In this document: positions 22,112 to 35,706 of the stretch, piece after piece
How the letters are laid out: the number at the start of each line of letters is the position of its first letter
Numbering within the stretch: position 1 is the stretch's first letter
Assembly (NCBI RefSeq): GCF_047495875.1
Contig: NC_092497.1
Span: forward strand, 66,325,992-66,389,991
Direction: 5' to 3'
From: Pithys albifrons albifrons
Lineage: Eukaryota > Chordata > Aves > Passeriformes > Thamnophilidae
DNA length: 64,000 nucleotides
Position numbers and translations under genes: made by a program
Notes under the pieces: generated by a model
Database searches by the model: none
What the model was told of the DNA's origin: nothing
Seen by the model: the letters and a program-made list of their open reading frames with translations, nothing else

Positions 22112-25100
22112 AGACCATTGGAAAAGATTGGCTTTAACTACATTGATAAAATTAGAAAAAGCAATGCTGTAAAACTTAGCCCATGATGGTGTTGTAAGAC
22201 AGTGTGTTTTTCTTTCTCTTCCCATGTCAAGATTTCCTAATTTGTGTGAACTCACAGTCATCTGCTCACCCACTGAGCTTGACTCATCCACCCACACCAT
22301 GATACCACCCTCTGCTGTGAAGGACTCACTGCAACAACAATTTCATGTGAGTAATACTTTGTGAAGGAGAGAAAGGGAGGGTGCACTAGACAGATATGAC
22401 CCCTGTAGTTCAGAGGCTGTTCATAGGATGAAGACAGCAGATACAGTTTTCCTCTGTATGCAAAAAGCCCCAGCATATACTGCTGCCTCCAATTCAGCTG
22501 ATAACCTGAAGATTTTTTTTATATGGGACACTAATCATGGCTTGATGAATTTTCAAAATCTTTTTTCTGTAGTAAATATTCAAATCAAAAGATGACTTTA
22601 GAATTTCTGTTGTGCTCTTACTTATCTATTCTGTGTTGAAAAGCTATTCATCAACAAGGTGGAGCGGTGCATCTCTGTTACTAACCTGAGTAGCTACAAC
22701 TGCTACATGCATTCTGCCTGATCAGACATCTTGCAAGGGATGACCAAACCAACAGGCTTTTCAGACAAAATAGAGATAGGATCTTCCTCTGAGATCTGTC
22801 ATTTTTTAAACAAGATGTCATTTAAGACTTCTCAAATCGTGGTCTTTTAGTCACCATCTAAGTACAAGACCATAAGGTTATCAGGAATATGAGAGCTAAG
22901 CACATTATCTGACTGAAGGACATTAGTCTGGCCCATCAGGAGATAGCTAAAAGTAAATCACTGTATTCAAAACAGCAGATATGCTGCCAAACAGCATTTT
23001 CCACTGTAATGAGAACAATTGGCTCAAATGGGTGTCCTCACTTAAGCCAGATTCAGAGCAGAGTCCTCTATATCCCTGCCAAACTCCTTAATCAGATGGA
23101 CATCATTATCAGAAGCATGGCACGTCTCCCAATTTTGCTGTTCTACATTGTGCTAAAAACACTTTTTTTACTCTTTGGAAGAGGAAATCCTTGAATTTTC
23201 TCTTGAAGAAGTAATTGAGTGCACAACATCAAAACCTGGCAAACAGACCAAGTATGCAATATGCCTGCCTAGCCACAGAAAGGCTGCATCCTTTAAGTTT
23301 TAAGAGCTAGTGATCCAATTAAAAACTCAGCAATTATGCCACCACCTCTGCATTTAGCCAATCTGTTTATTTCCCTGTTTTCTGACTAACTTGACAAGCA
23401 TTGATCTTCTGTGTGCAGTTCTTGAGATCTGTCAGTATACAACAGTAAAAATTCAATAATTCAAAATTTGAATACACTTATTGCTTGCTACAACAAGAAT
23501 ACCCCACTGCTGGTATTATTGAAAGGGAGGTTTGGGTTTTGTTAACAAATCAAACTAAAAAGAGCTGCAATGAACCCATACAAAGCATGTTCAACTATGT
23601 GTTAAATCTATGCAATTACACATTTTCCTATCTTGGGACCTCAGCATGAGAAAACAAAGACTTCGTAAGTATTTTGAAGTTCCCAAAACACCTATTTCCT
23701 TTAAAAACGTATTGATCTGCCTTTCTGCTCTGCACCTTACTGTGGCAAACCCCTCAAAACTAACCAACCAAACAAAAAAAAGCACTAACCCCCCCCGATT
23801 TCTCCTCTGTTTCTCTCAAGCCTGTTGAGTCCATCAAGTGTGAACATCTGGGAATCATCATATTTTCTGCTGACCACTGAATCAGCATAAAAGGAGGACA
23901 TGATGAGCTCCAGCTGTTAAGCCTCCTGTTTAGAGGATTAGAGAAATTAACCCACAGGATGTGTTACTACAGCACCAGAAATTATTAAGGATACATGTGG
24001 CACCTTCTCCATAAGGAACACAGAAGGGATCTGAGAGAAAGTAAGCAGGGAAAAGTTGAAAGCTGAGATGTAGAAATGTCATCAGCCCTCTACACTCTCC
24101 ACCCCACCCCTGACTGTTTAGAACAGTGACATCATTACTGTCATTGTTACATGGTATTTTCTCTAATGTTCTTTTGTCTCAAAGTGTTCAGAAGAGTGGT
24201 CAGATTTAGCTCAACAAATCCCTGGCCCCATTTCTGGGGGTATACTTGTCACCTCTAAGCGCAACTGTGTCTGCAGCCATGGAATAAAGCAGGTAACCAT
24301 CTCAGCAGTGCTAGGACATCTGTCTCCTTCCATCTAGGAAGACCAGGGATGAAATCAACGGGGGAACAGCAGACCTTCACTGACAATCCAGTGCCTGTTT
24401 CTGAGCTGTGAGGAGTGGGTATCTTGACCACACTATTAACATTACAATGAAACTCCAGAAAGTGCCACTTCTTCTAAAAGAGGTCTCCCAGAACTATCTG
24501 GGACTGCAAAATATGACAATATAATTGCTACTTGACCTGATTTTTTTGGCATTTACCTGCCTGAAAACACTTTCATACATTAAGTAAATGAACTATATAT
24601 GCCTCTTTTATGCAAAAGTCTCTTAAATCTTTTGCAGTATAAAGGATCCTTACAAAGAACAGACTGCGAGGGCCATGAGAGTTAATTGTAATGATCTGTG
24701 GTTTGAGGGGCTTCTGCATGAGTTTGAATCAGGTCCTCTGATTCTGGAAAGAGCCTTGCAAAGTAACATGCATAATGGTGTCTTACAAACGTAAAAACAA
24801 AAGGTCTATATGTAACAGGGAGGCAGTTGTGTCCTCTTGATCCTGAGTGTAGGATATGTCAATATTTGCACTGATCCTTTCCGGTTTCATTCACTTTTCA
24901 TCATGATTCTTTTGCTAAACATGTTGCTTTTGGAGTTATGTTTTTTACTCCAGCAATGATTTTTTAAAAACAGTGTTCATCAGTAAGTTGTTTCCCAGCT
25001 TGGTAAACAGTTGTTTACAATATTTTTTTCTTAATCTAGAGCACAGTAATTGTGACCTTGGCTGCTCTGAAAACATACTGGATGTTTCTTAAATCATAAC

Positions 25101-27006
25101 CTGATTTTTTTCCTTAGTTAATATAGAAATTATTTTAATTTTCCCATTGCAGATGCTTTTATTTTTCACTAGATATCTGGCAGATAACAAAGACAGAGGA
25201 GCATTTGTGATCCAGTGTTTTTGAAATATCACAAAACATTGAGAGAAAATCTGTGTTAATCAGGATATGCAAACTGCCCCTCCAGGTTCTCATCTTCCAG
25301 GCTTTTTTTCTTTCAGACATTTGGTACTGATATGTTCAGCTGACATTAAATCTGAAAGGAAGATGGTGGACGTGGCTATATCTGGCAGTGACATGTTCCT
25401 TAGCTGGCAGATGCTGCAGTTTGCTGACTACCTGAATTAGGCTTGGATACCTTAGCACATTTCAAAAGAGACAGTTTTACTGAAAGTGACACACAGCTTA
25501 TGGACCTAGACCTGTAAGTGTAATTGCTTTTGCTATGTGCTTGTATGTGAGAATTGCTAGGCATCTGATGGCCAAAGCTGAGCAGAACTTGCAATGTGTT
25601 TAATATGAGCTAAGTTAAGGTAGATATTAAATATAGTACATGGATAATAAGTCTTGCTGTCAGATATGATAACACTATTCACAGTCATGACTAATGTAGA
25701 GCCTGAAATCTGCACAGGCTTTCTTGGAAGCGTTACATCTGAACTTCAAAGTACTTTGCCTATGAGAAAAAAAGCCCTAATATTACTTCCTAATCCATGC
25801 CTAAGCATTCCATTCTTAGATAGTTCAATTCAAATAAATATTCTTTAGAAGCAATGGATAATTTATTTACCCTCAGCCTCATTTGCTCACCCACCTTCCT
25901 TTTTTTTCTTTTTATTCTCCAAAAAGAAATACAAAGTAGGTGGAAAAGTGAAATTCAGATGTTTAGCTGCTTTATTTTTGAAACCAGAGAAAATATGCAC
26001 TGTTTTTTCCCCTTAGAATCACGGTTTTCATTGTAAATATCTTTATACCTATATATAGCAAAATGCAACATTTTTGAAGCATAGCATTTTAAAGAATAAC
26101 CTACACATAGAAAATAAAAATCTTCATGGGAATTCACAGACAAAATTCTTCCATAATATTATGCATGCAACTGATTCTATTACTTAGAATGAGAACTGTT
26201 TCATGCTGTTCAGTATGATACAAGAAAGAAATAAGTTTATCTGCAGGATTACATAGCTGAGAATTGTATATTTTTTAAATTAATTAATTTAGTCTTTTTT
26301 TTTTTTACTTAAACAATTGTAGAAAAATTAGAGTGACATTAAAAAAATTTTAAATGTACCTCAGGAAAGGTTGTTTTGCATGTTTTATTGCAAAAATATA
26401 TTTCATTATTCCTGGACAAACAGAGTTTGTCTCTGGCAACAGCAGGCAGAAAGAGTACTAGTATTACCGTATTTTCTCTTTAAAACATGGTTTGAAGTAG
26501 GAAGGGCTGCACTTATGCAGAAGGGAAAGAAAAGGTAAAGCTGAACTAGTTATAAAGAGAAAAAATATGAGGAAAAGATAAATAAATAGCATTTCAAAGA
26601 ACATAGGTAATCATACAGACTTACCCATTGTGTAGAGTGTAAAAAATGTATCTGCTTCCAGCTTTTATACATCTTCTCTTTGTAAGATTTTGTTATATAA
26701 TAGAGTTTAGTAAAATATATCTACTACATTTTATAGTTTCTTTTCATTTTTTCAAATCTCATATCCTCTATTCTTTTTCCTCCCCCTTCACCAAGTAAAA
26801 CCTTAAATATTCTAGGCAATTATTTAAAGGCTGAAACTGTAGATATGAAATGGATATGTTTTAAGGATGGAAAAGTAGACAGTTTTCACTAAAGGTTTGG
26901 ATTTGGTCCGTTTTTCACTTTAATGCTTTTTACTTTAATGAACAAGGTTTGGGGGTAATTTGTTGTTTGGACTTTTGGTTGCTTTTGCTTTGTTTTAGGG
27001 GGGTGT

Positions 27007-27033
27007 TTGCTTGCTTGCTTGCTTGCTTGCTTG
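27007..27033 (+). repeat. (TTGC)6 microsatellite
   Basis: Six perfect TTGC units followed by a partial seventh, embedded in a T/G-rich patch (26945-27035). The Cys-Leu-Leu-Ala repeat in an overlapping open frame is a product of the microsatellite. Confidence 0.9.
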
Positions 27034-30000
27034 GTTTTATGCCCATTGTTTTCCATGGCAGCAGAAGGAATGGCCTTCCATTCTGTGAATTCCAGGTTCA
27101 TGGGAAATTATTAAAGTGGTCTCATGAAATTTTTTTCCCTTTTTTTAAAAACTGCATCATTGCCATGATAGGATACGTTCCAGAATGAATATTGTGCATC
27201 TATGTTGCATAATATTATCAGCCTGGTCTAATACATTACCATGCTTACCCTGTGAAGCAGAGGACTAAGAGAACTTATCCTAGGTGCTGATGCTTGGAGC
27301 CTGAGCAAAAGCAAAGATACCATGTTCAGAGTGTCAAACAAGTGTAGTAACTGCCATTCCCAGTGATCTTTCCTAACTGTATGGAGAAAAAAAAAAGAAA
27401 CTATGTATTTTATGTACATGGTTTAATTATCTCACCTTATTGATATATTCTTGGTTGCTACCCTTATTGCAGTTTCAGGAAAAGGGATCTGTGGGATCTC
27501 TTCTCATCCACTCCAAGCAGCAGTGCATAAGAACACACAAACTTTGTAGTTTTATCTTACCAATAATGCCTGCCTTAGTACTCCATATTTGCAGTTTTGC
27601 CCTTTCTTTGGACTTTTCATTCAAATCATTTAAAGGAAATAGAAAACTTTCTGTCACTTATCTGACAACACCAGCCTTCCCTCTTCAATGAATCTACGCA
27701 GTTATTATTAATGCTTTTGCACTGATACATGCTGTTTTGAGCTATGGACTGCCTGGACAATAGTGCTGCCTAATCACTGCTATTAGAGCTGAATATGTGC
27801 TGCAGAAAGCAAGTCCTTTCTCAGATGCAAGGAAAAGCAGATGATTATTTGCTTTTTATTCACAAGAAAGTTAGTATGAGCAAGTGTCGGGCTTAGAAAA
27901 CTGAGTGAAATCAGTTTAAATGAATGTAAGTTTCATGCAATTTAGGATTTATCCAGTCTTTTGGGTAGATACCAAATTGTGAATTCTTGTCCACATTACT
28001 GTCCTCTTCCACAGTTTCTTACCTTGGATTATTTACATCCCAAAATAAACTGAGTGTTCTATGAATTGTATTTATTAAGCATAGCCCTTTAGAAATTTTC
28101 ACTTACCACAATCTGAGTTTCCCCTTGCAAAGGGAAGTGATCTGTTTGATGTACGCATAATAGTAAGTATCTGGAATATGGAGACTAAAAATGTTGCAGA
28201 AATTATATTGTGCTTGTGAAGTGAAGGACAAACAACAATCAAAACTCTCTTGCTAATCTCTCAAACATCAAGCAATGTGATACCATTTTTCTACATTAAA
28301 GTATTAATGGAAAGACAAGAGCGTGCATTTCTGTGTGTCCAATTTGTTCAGATGTATTAAGATCTGCATCTCTAGTCAGATGCAAAACATACATGCTTTT
28401 TTCCAGTCAGAAAAACCTGAGAACAGCTAAGTTGTCTTTATGGATGGAAGCTTTGTAGAAAATGAGCAATTATTCCACCAGATCTCGATATGTAAGCTCA
28501 CCTTGTCTCACAGCAATTTTTATCTGAGAAAATCTTAACATAAAATATCAGCAAAGATTTCAAGATTCAACTCTATGAATTATCAAGTATATATGAAAAA
28601 AATTATTAAAAATGAAGTAGCTTTTAAATATTTACTGTCTCAAGCATTTGTTGCATAACAGAAATAGATTAAATATTTGTTACTTAATTTGAATTTAATA
28701 ATAGTAATGAATTAAGAAAGGATATTATTTCCTAGTATTTTGTGAGAACAGGAAAATGAATACTGGTTTTGTACTCATTTTTTATAGTGATCATGACAGT
28801 AAGTCTTCTAAGCTGTGGAGAAATGGCTCTACAGTTTTCATAGTTTACAGCCATATACTTCCGGAACTTTTTAGTTTTCCCAACGCCTTTTATCCAGTTG
28901 ATTTTCTATGTTTATGAACACAAGACCATAACTATTAAGGGGCACATATGTTACTAGGAAGTCTCTGAGAACATCTTGATGTGTCTTGTTTCATTTTATG
29001 TAATGCCATTACACAGCACTTACGTCGAGAAGAATTCAGAAACTATAAATGGCTAGCCACCAATGGGCTTGGAAATGTGTGGCACTCTGCAAGCAGGTCT
29101 GGCTGCAGTTATCAGAAAGTATCATCAAACTGTTGCATGTCTGTATCACATTATCTTGAAAAAGCATCATGAAAGATGGGCTTAAGACTCTCTGATTACC
29201 ATATTACTGCTTCTGATCTTACAAGCCCTCTTGCCCAGCCAAGTTCTATGGCTGAAGTCAGACATCAGTCAGAGAGAGATCTGGCTATGACTATGGAGGC
29301 AGAATCATGGCAAGACTTCCATAGTTGCTCACCACTCAGAAGGCAACTTATTTAATGGTGATATATCATATCTAGCAGCATCTGTCACAAGTCAGAGATT
29401 TAAAGGACCTTAAAAAATTCCTAATACTTATGTCTAGATATTTATAGCCTTAAGAATGACTTCTTTCCTTTCCTTGAAAGACTCAAAGACCCTTGCAGCT
29501 CAGTTACAGTCACTACTTCACTACAGTTACTCTCATCATGAGGAGGGAATAAATAAAACAACATTTGATCAAAGAAACTGGTAATACAATATTAATCACT
29601 GCAAATTTCCACCACAAGTACAGTGCCTAGGAAAAGAATAAAATGCAATCTGAATGCAAAGTTCTTGTGTAAGGATGGACAGGAAATAAAGTTAGGAACT
29701 AACACAAGGGTAGAAAACAGTGGTTTAATACAAATCTCAGTGCCAAATGTTTGCTTTTCTAAATCAGTTTTTAGGCCCTTGTATACATTTCTATCTCTAT
29801 GTTTTAAATGAGTTCTTGGCATTTTCAAGGACAAATATAAGCCATTTTATTGAGTCTTTTTCCTTAACTCGAGGCAAAACTTGGCCCTATGGTTATGAAA
29901 ACATTTAGATTGTTGAAGAGGTGTGGTCTTAAGAAAGCGGAGGACAGAAATAGACTGATTCATGGTGCTCATATCATTAGCAGCATCACACACAGGAGGG

Positions 30001-33000
30001 TGTTTCATTGCTGAAGTATAAAATTTCTCTGTCATGCTTCAAGATCCTTAACATTTCTTTAAAGAAACATTTCGCTCAAGTGTGAAACCTTGCTATTTCA
30101 TGAGTTGATCAATGATCACATTAATAAAAGCAGACTAAACCCAGTGAAATCTAGTAGTCAAGATGCACAGAGGGGAATCTGACACTTTATAAAGTGGACT
30201 GAATCATCATTCACATATCTCCATTTTCCAACAGAAGTTATAGATTCAGGAAGTCAAATTATTTTGTGCCTTCTGGCTGGTCCTCCAAAGATCTGTGAGT
30301 TCACTTCAAAAGTCAGAAGGTGAGTTTCAGTGCACAGGTACCTCTCAGGAGTAATGCTGGGCATTACCTACTATAATGTACTGGATATTGCTGAGGAGGA
30401 GAGGGGTACATCCCTTAGCCACTGGCATAACTTCATCTTCTTACTGCGCAGCCTCTCACCTTTTCTGCCACTCTCTTGGCTTTCTGGATGAGTGATACAG
30501 GTCTGGCAATCAGATATTGGAAAAGAGTTTGAGGATGTTCATCTGTCCATTTTCTTGTCAGACATCCTGCATGTGAGGCAAAATGTGTTAACAGCGTGTG
30601 TCTGTCTGGCAGAATCTCGAACTTTAGAGGCAGAGTTCCTGAGCTCAGCTATTGTTAGAAGTGCTTTCATGTGAACAGAAAAAGCAAACCTGGGAAGGGT
30701 CGCAAACAGTGACTCAGTTAAACTTGTCCAGCACCATCTGCCCCTATGAGGGAGGGAGAGTAAATATGTGACTGGTGTAGCAAAGGCTGTTCTTTCTATG
30801 ATTTCTAGCAAGTGCAGGGTCCTGTGGTCCTGTGAAGACACCCTGAAGACATTTAGCCATGCAACCAGAAATCCATTGACTAAAACAACGCAAACTATGC
30901 TACTCAGTGCTGGTACTATCACCAAATCAGTGAAAGACCATAAAGATTTTTAAAGATAAACTTCTGCAGCCAATGATGCTATGGATATTTGTTAACTATT
31001 TAGTCGACAGAACTTTATTCTCCCTTTAAAAACAACGCAAAAAACCCAACCAAACAAATAAGAAACCTAAAACTCAGATCTTTCTTTGTTGAATATTCCA
31101 GATAAAAAGAAAGTATTCACCAAATAGTACATGTTTTCTGGTCATTTGTGTAAGACTAGCTTTACTAGTTACTGCGGCTCTGTTTAGAGTAATGTATTCC
31201 TCAGCCAAATTGGTCTCCTGTCTCTTTCAGTATTCTCATTTTCTTGATTTTTTCTTGGCTTCAGTTTGAAAATTGTTTGTAAGTTCTTAATTGCAAACTC
31301 TACCAGAGGGAGAGATCAGAGGAATACAGGATTTGCCAAATGTGATGAATGTCCTGCCTCAGGGAATGTCCAATACCTGATTTGTTAGAGGAAGGCCAAA
31401 AAGCCTCTAAACACATTCTGTCAGTCATGTAAGAGATCCCAACAGACCAATGCCTGGAAACCTAGCTCTAAGTACATGACCTTACTTGAGTACAATTCTA
31501 CAAATGTTATCTCACCCCTGCACTCTCTCCTGTCATCCTTTTCCCTCCCTCAAATGTATTCTTTTCTGTGCAGACAAGTTGGAAGTGTGAAGCTTAGACT
31601 TCATCCTACCTTAGGACCTGATCCAAATGTTAGAGCAGAAGAGCAGGATTTCTCTTGCAGCAAATGAAGATAAATGTACTCTGCTGTTTTTACTGAGCTG
31701 AGCAGAAATCCACTGAGGCATGTAGATCAGTCTGCTGTGGCAACTGTGCCCTCTATCAAGGTTAGACAGCACTCTTCCCTTCAGTTTCTCACCTAAGTAA
31801 TTATTTATATTTACACTATTATACACAATTGCAAAGGCCATAAACCCCCAGATCTCTTATATGTTCATTGTCAAATATCTCTACCTTTGCCATTGCTACA
31901 GACTGATATCTTGCTGGTGTATTAAAACACCATGATGATATGACTCAGTTCCTTACATTTTTCCTCCATCTGTAAAGTGGAGCTAATAATACCTTTGTCA
32001 ACAGCTTGTTGTGCATTTTAATTGCTTAATGTCTGAGAAATATATTAAGTTTATGGAGTGCAAAACACATGACAAACTTCATTTTATTTTTTATGATTTT
32101 GATACTGCTGTTAGCTTCAGCAGTGTCCTCATAACTGGCTCAGTCATCCTAGTTTGGAAGCCAAACAGCTAGAGTGCAAAACTGGAAAATCCTTTTTCCT
32201 GATTGGTGCACTGTTTATGTAATGAGTAATAACTTCTGTGGCTTGGCTGGAAGAAATTCAGGAGGCAATAAAAATGTCAAACAAACTTGTAATGAATTTA
32301 GAAATAATCACTCATAATTTAGAGTTCATCATCCCAAAGTGTTATTTCTTCATTTGATAGGTTTAGGTCATTAAAAAGAATGTTCTCCTTCTTGCATCTG
32401 AAACTACATAAAAAGGGACAGTAGTTTATGGCTGCTATATATTTGATGAGATATTAAAATTTTGCAGCACAGCAGAAGATGGGAGGATGAGGCAAGGAGA
32501 AATAGACATTTTGAGATTGCATTTCCCTTGAGCTTTTGCAGTCTTTGCCCTAAGTAACTATGAGTCTCCATCTTTCTTTTTTCTTTTTTTTTTTTAATAG
32601 CTGTTTTATGTGCCTGTGTATGCTTTGTACATAATTAACTTAGACAATATTATGGAAGATGCAGTGAATTGATTTTTAAACTTCCGTTCACATAGACCTC
32701 TGTGTGAGTTGGTACCAAGGAAAGGGATGCACTATGTAACTTTTCACAAATATCTCTTTCCTTTTCCAAACGACTAACAGACCAGTATTCTGTCTCCTAA
32801 ATATACCTCCTTGAAAAATTCTTCACACTCTGCTAAAGCAACACTTACTACAAGAATAAAGCCTCCAGAAGTCAGTCCTTCCCTTCTTTTGTCTTTCCCC
32901 CTCTCTCTCCTATCTCTTTCTCACCAAAGTAAAAGGGAAATAACTCTTTCCCTTCTTCCTCTTCCACAATTCTGTTTGCTGATTCTGAGGGTAAGTTTCA

Positions 33001-35544
33001 GCATTCACAAGTTTTAAATATTGTCAAACAGAACAAAACAAAGTCTTCTGACCCAGCAGGAAGCAAGCTTTTCAGCTAATATATATTGTGAATGTCATTC
33101 AGGTGCTTACATTAATGTGTAACTGCCAAGTGTGTGGATTCTGTCAAAATTACAAAGGGTAATAGTGACAGGAAAGATTGTTAGGTTTCTTCCACTTTAA
33201 AATGTTTCTCTTTGTATTGTAGAGTGCTTTGTACCTTTATAGTTGAAGGATGTAGCAATGCATTCTCATGGCATGGAGGATGTCATGAGAAGTATGTGTT
33301 TCGATTTTTCCTATTGGAAGATAATAACATTCTCTAAATTTCAGTCATTTTATATTCATGAGTTTTCTCCTCCCATCCTCCCTGTACAGCCCCTCCTTGA
33401 TGAGTCTCCTACCATAGCTCTCCATCAGTGTCTCTTTAGGAAGTCTGTGATCTGATGCAAACTGTTGGTTTATGAAGACTTCATATACATATGGAATGGA
33501 AGTCTTCAAAAATCCACATGCAAAATCCTAGGAGCAGGTTATGATTCTGTTACATTCTACAGCCTGAACCTCCAGAGACGCTTGGAAGAGTATCTTCCCT
33601 TATTAGGGTTTTTGAACCAGTTTCCAGATGGGCAATCTAGTCAAATCCATAGGCTAGTTATGAACTTGGAAAATATATTATTTAAGTTTTACTTTTGCAA
33701 AGCTCTGATTGTCTAGCATAATAAAATACAGATGAACCTGTTCAAACTTCTTGTCTCATGTAATTATCAGGTGCTAAAAAGATCATCTGGTTCTTCCTTC
33801 ATAAAAAGTGCTCACAAATGATTTTAGCAGTAGCCACAGATAGTCTTGGGTAAGCCCACTCCTACCAATCATATAATTGGAGGGTTTCATCCCAAGGGTT
33901 CTAGGAAGTCTTTTCTAAAGATTAAGTGCTTTACTGTGACATCACTCCTTGAACCTGTAATTTATTTATGTTGTCCTCAGCCCAGCTATGAAGCAAATTT
34001 ACTTTCAGAAGCCACTTCAATATTTTCCTTGGTTTACTGAAGCTTAACTGCTGTCACCATTAAAAACTGTAATCATTTCTCCCCTGTCAGTGATGGCAAT
34101 TTTATCTTTATGATCATACTAAATCCTGTCTCTAAACTTTAAGTAAGTCCAGGATGATGCACTGCAAAATCAAGAAAGTAAACCATGTCATTCTCACCTG
34201 TGGTTTTGCATTGGCTTAGTCTACTTATCAGCAAAAATTTTTAAATCACTACCCGGTCTTATCCTTATCCTGTGCAAGCCACTATGGCTACCCGCTTATT
34301 TTTTCCTTGAAGGTCAATTATATTTCCTAACAGGCAATGAATTTGTGCTATGAGGTACATTTTTTTTTTTATTGTGTGTGTAAATCTACTTGGCTAAGGA
34401 AGCTTGGTGAAACACTGACTGGACTTAACTCATCTGGTTTCAGATGCCGTCACAAAGGTCTTCCCTGAGCATCCTCCCTGACATTCTGAAAATGATTTTT
34501 ATTGAGCATGCTGAGGTGCTCATCTGTCAGTTTCCAAGTTCTCTTTCCGTCACCATATGTTTTGAGACTTCTTGGCACATTCCTCTTCCTTCTTCCTTCT
34601 CTTCATTCACCTGTCCCTCTATCTCTGCTAAGCCTTGTAGATTTTGCCTGCTTCAATTTAGTGGAAATGACCAAAAAGATTCACTTTTCTACTGCTGTAA
34701 TAGAGTTGCAAACTTGGTATGTCTCAAATTCCATCAGACGCCGCAATTAAATTTTGAGAAGCCTTTACCTTAAGACCCAAAGGCAACAATACTAAAGTCA
34801 AGTAAATTCATTGAACAAACATTTCTTGGAATATCCATTGTGCCAACTCAAACATAACGTTTTCACATCTTGGGAACCAAGATATCCCTCAGCATTAATT
34901 ACTGCTGGTATGTACATGTGGAAGACAGCCTACTCCTAGAAGTTCGCTTCACACAGGCAAAAGATTATAAGGGGGAATAAGGACATACAGAACATTCAGA
35001 GGTTTATTATAAAAAAGATAATATAAACTTGAGTTCAAGGCTCCAGTTTTATGTGCTGTTGAGATTTAAATTTAATCTGAAAACTATGCGCTGCTTCAAA
35101 TCTCATCTGTTGGTTAGGTTACAAATCCCAAAACAACTGAGGAAAACAGCCTTCATAAATCACTTATGTTATTAAGAATCTTTTCTAGACATGTCTTTTA
35201 AGTTTACTTTCCTCTTTTGCTAGTGATTGACAAAATTGTGTCCCTTATTCAGCAGGAATTTTACCTATTAAAGTGACACTGTTCATTAGGAATCTGATTT
35301 GCACTTAAGTACTCACTGAACTCAACAAATAATATAAGAGAGGTGAGGACCTCTATTTTTTTCTTTTATTATGTGAGGAATTTACAAATACCTAATTTAC
35401 TCTAAGGTTTCAGAAAACTATAATAATATATATGGTGCAAGTTAAAAAGAGATTTAATCACTGGCAAAGTAATGAAATATTCGAGAAAATTTTTTTCAAA
35501 GGTATTTGGTTGTTAATATTAGCAGTGTTTTTAATAATCTAAAC

Positions 35545-35622
35545 ATATATATATATATATATATACGTGTGTGTGTGTGTGTGTGTGTTTATCTTTAATC
35601 ATACTAAAGGTAACTGGAGCTT

Positions 35623-35684
<62 letters not shown>

Positions 35685-35706
35685 CATATATCTATATATA
35701 TATAAA
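35545..35706. repeat. Compound inverted microsatellite (AT)n(GT)11 - spacer - (AC)26(AT)n
   Basis: (AT)n at 35545-35565 runs into (GT)11 at 35567-35588. After a 37-bp spacer come (AC)26.5 at 35626-35678 and a broken AT/TATC tract to about 35706. The left half is the approximate reverse complement of the right half, so the locus can form a long stem with the spacer as loop. GT/AC stretches can also adopt Z-DNA. The His-Thr repeat in an overlapping open frame is an artefact. Confidence 0.9.

Larger units (their letters stand above)
19962..35544. other. Long unique AT-rich stretch, no gene recognised
   Basis: More than 15 kb with no interspersed repeat that I can name. Small items are an A18 run near 21313-21330, a palindrome at 22093-22111, (TTGC)6 at 27007-27030, and an A/C-rich patch near 31031-31062. 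A splice-flanked open segment at 24192-24292 is discussed under findings. Open frames reach 128 codons (30539-30925 minus) but have no motif, signal peptide or splice support. Some of this DNA may be conserved regulatory sequence; that cannot be judged from one genome. Confidence 0.5.

Noticed and set aside
30539..30925. 128-codon minus-strand open frame
   Set aside because: No domain, no splice sites in suitable positions and a length expected about once or so by chance in 64 kb with this base composition.
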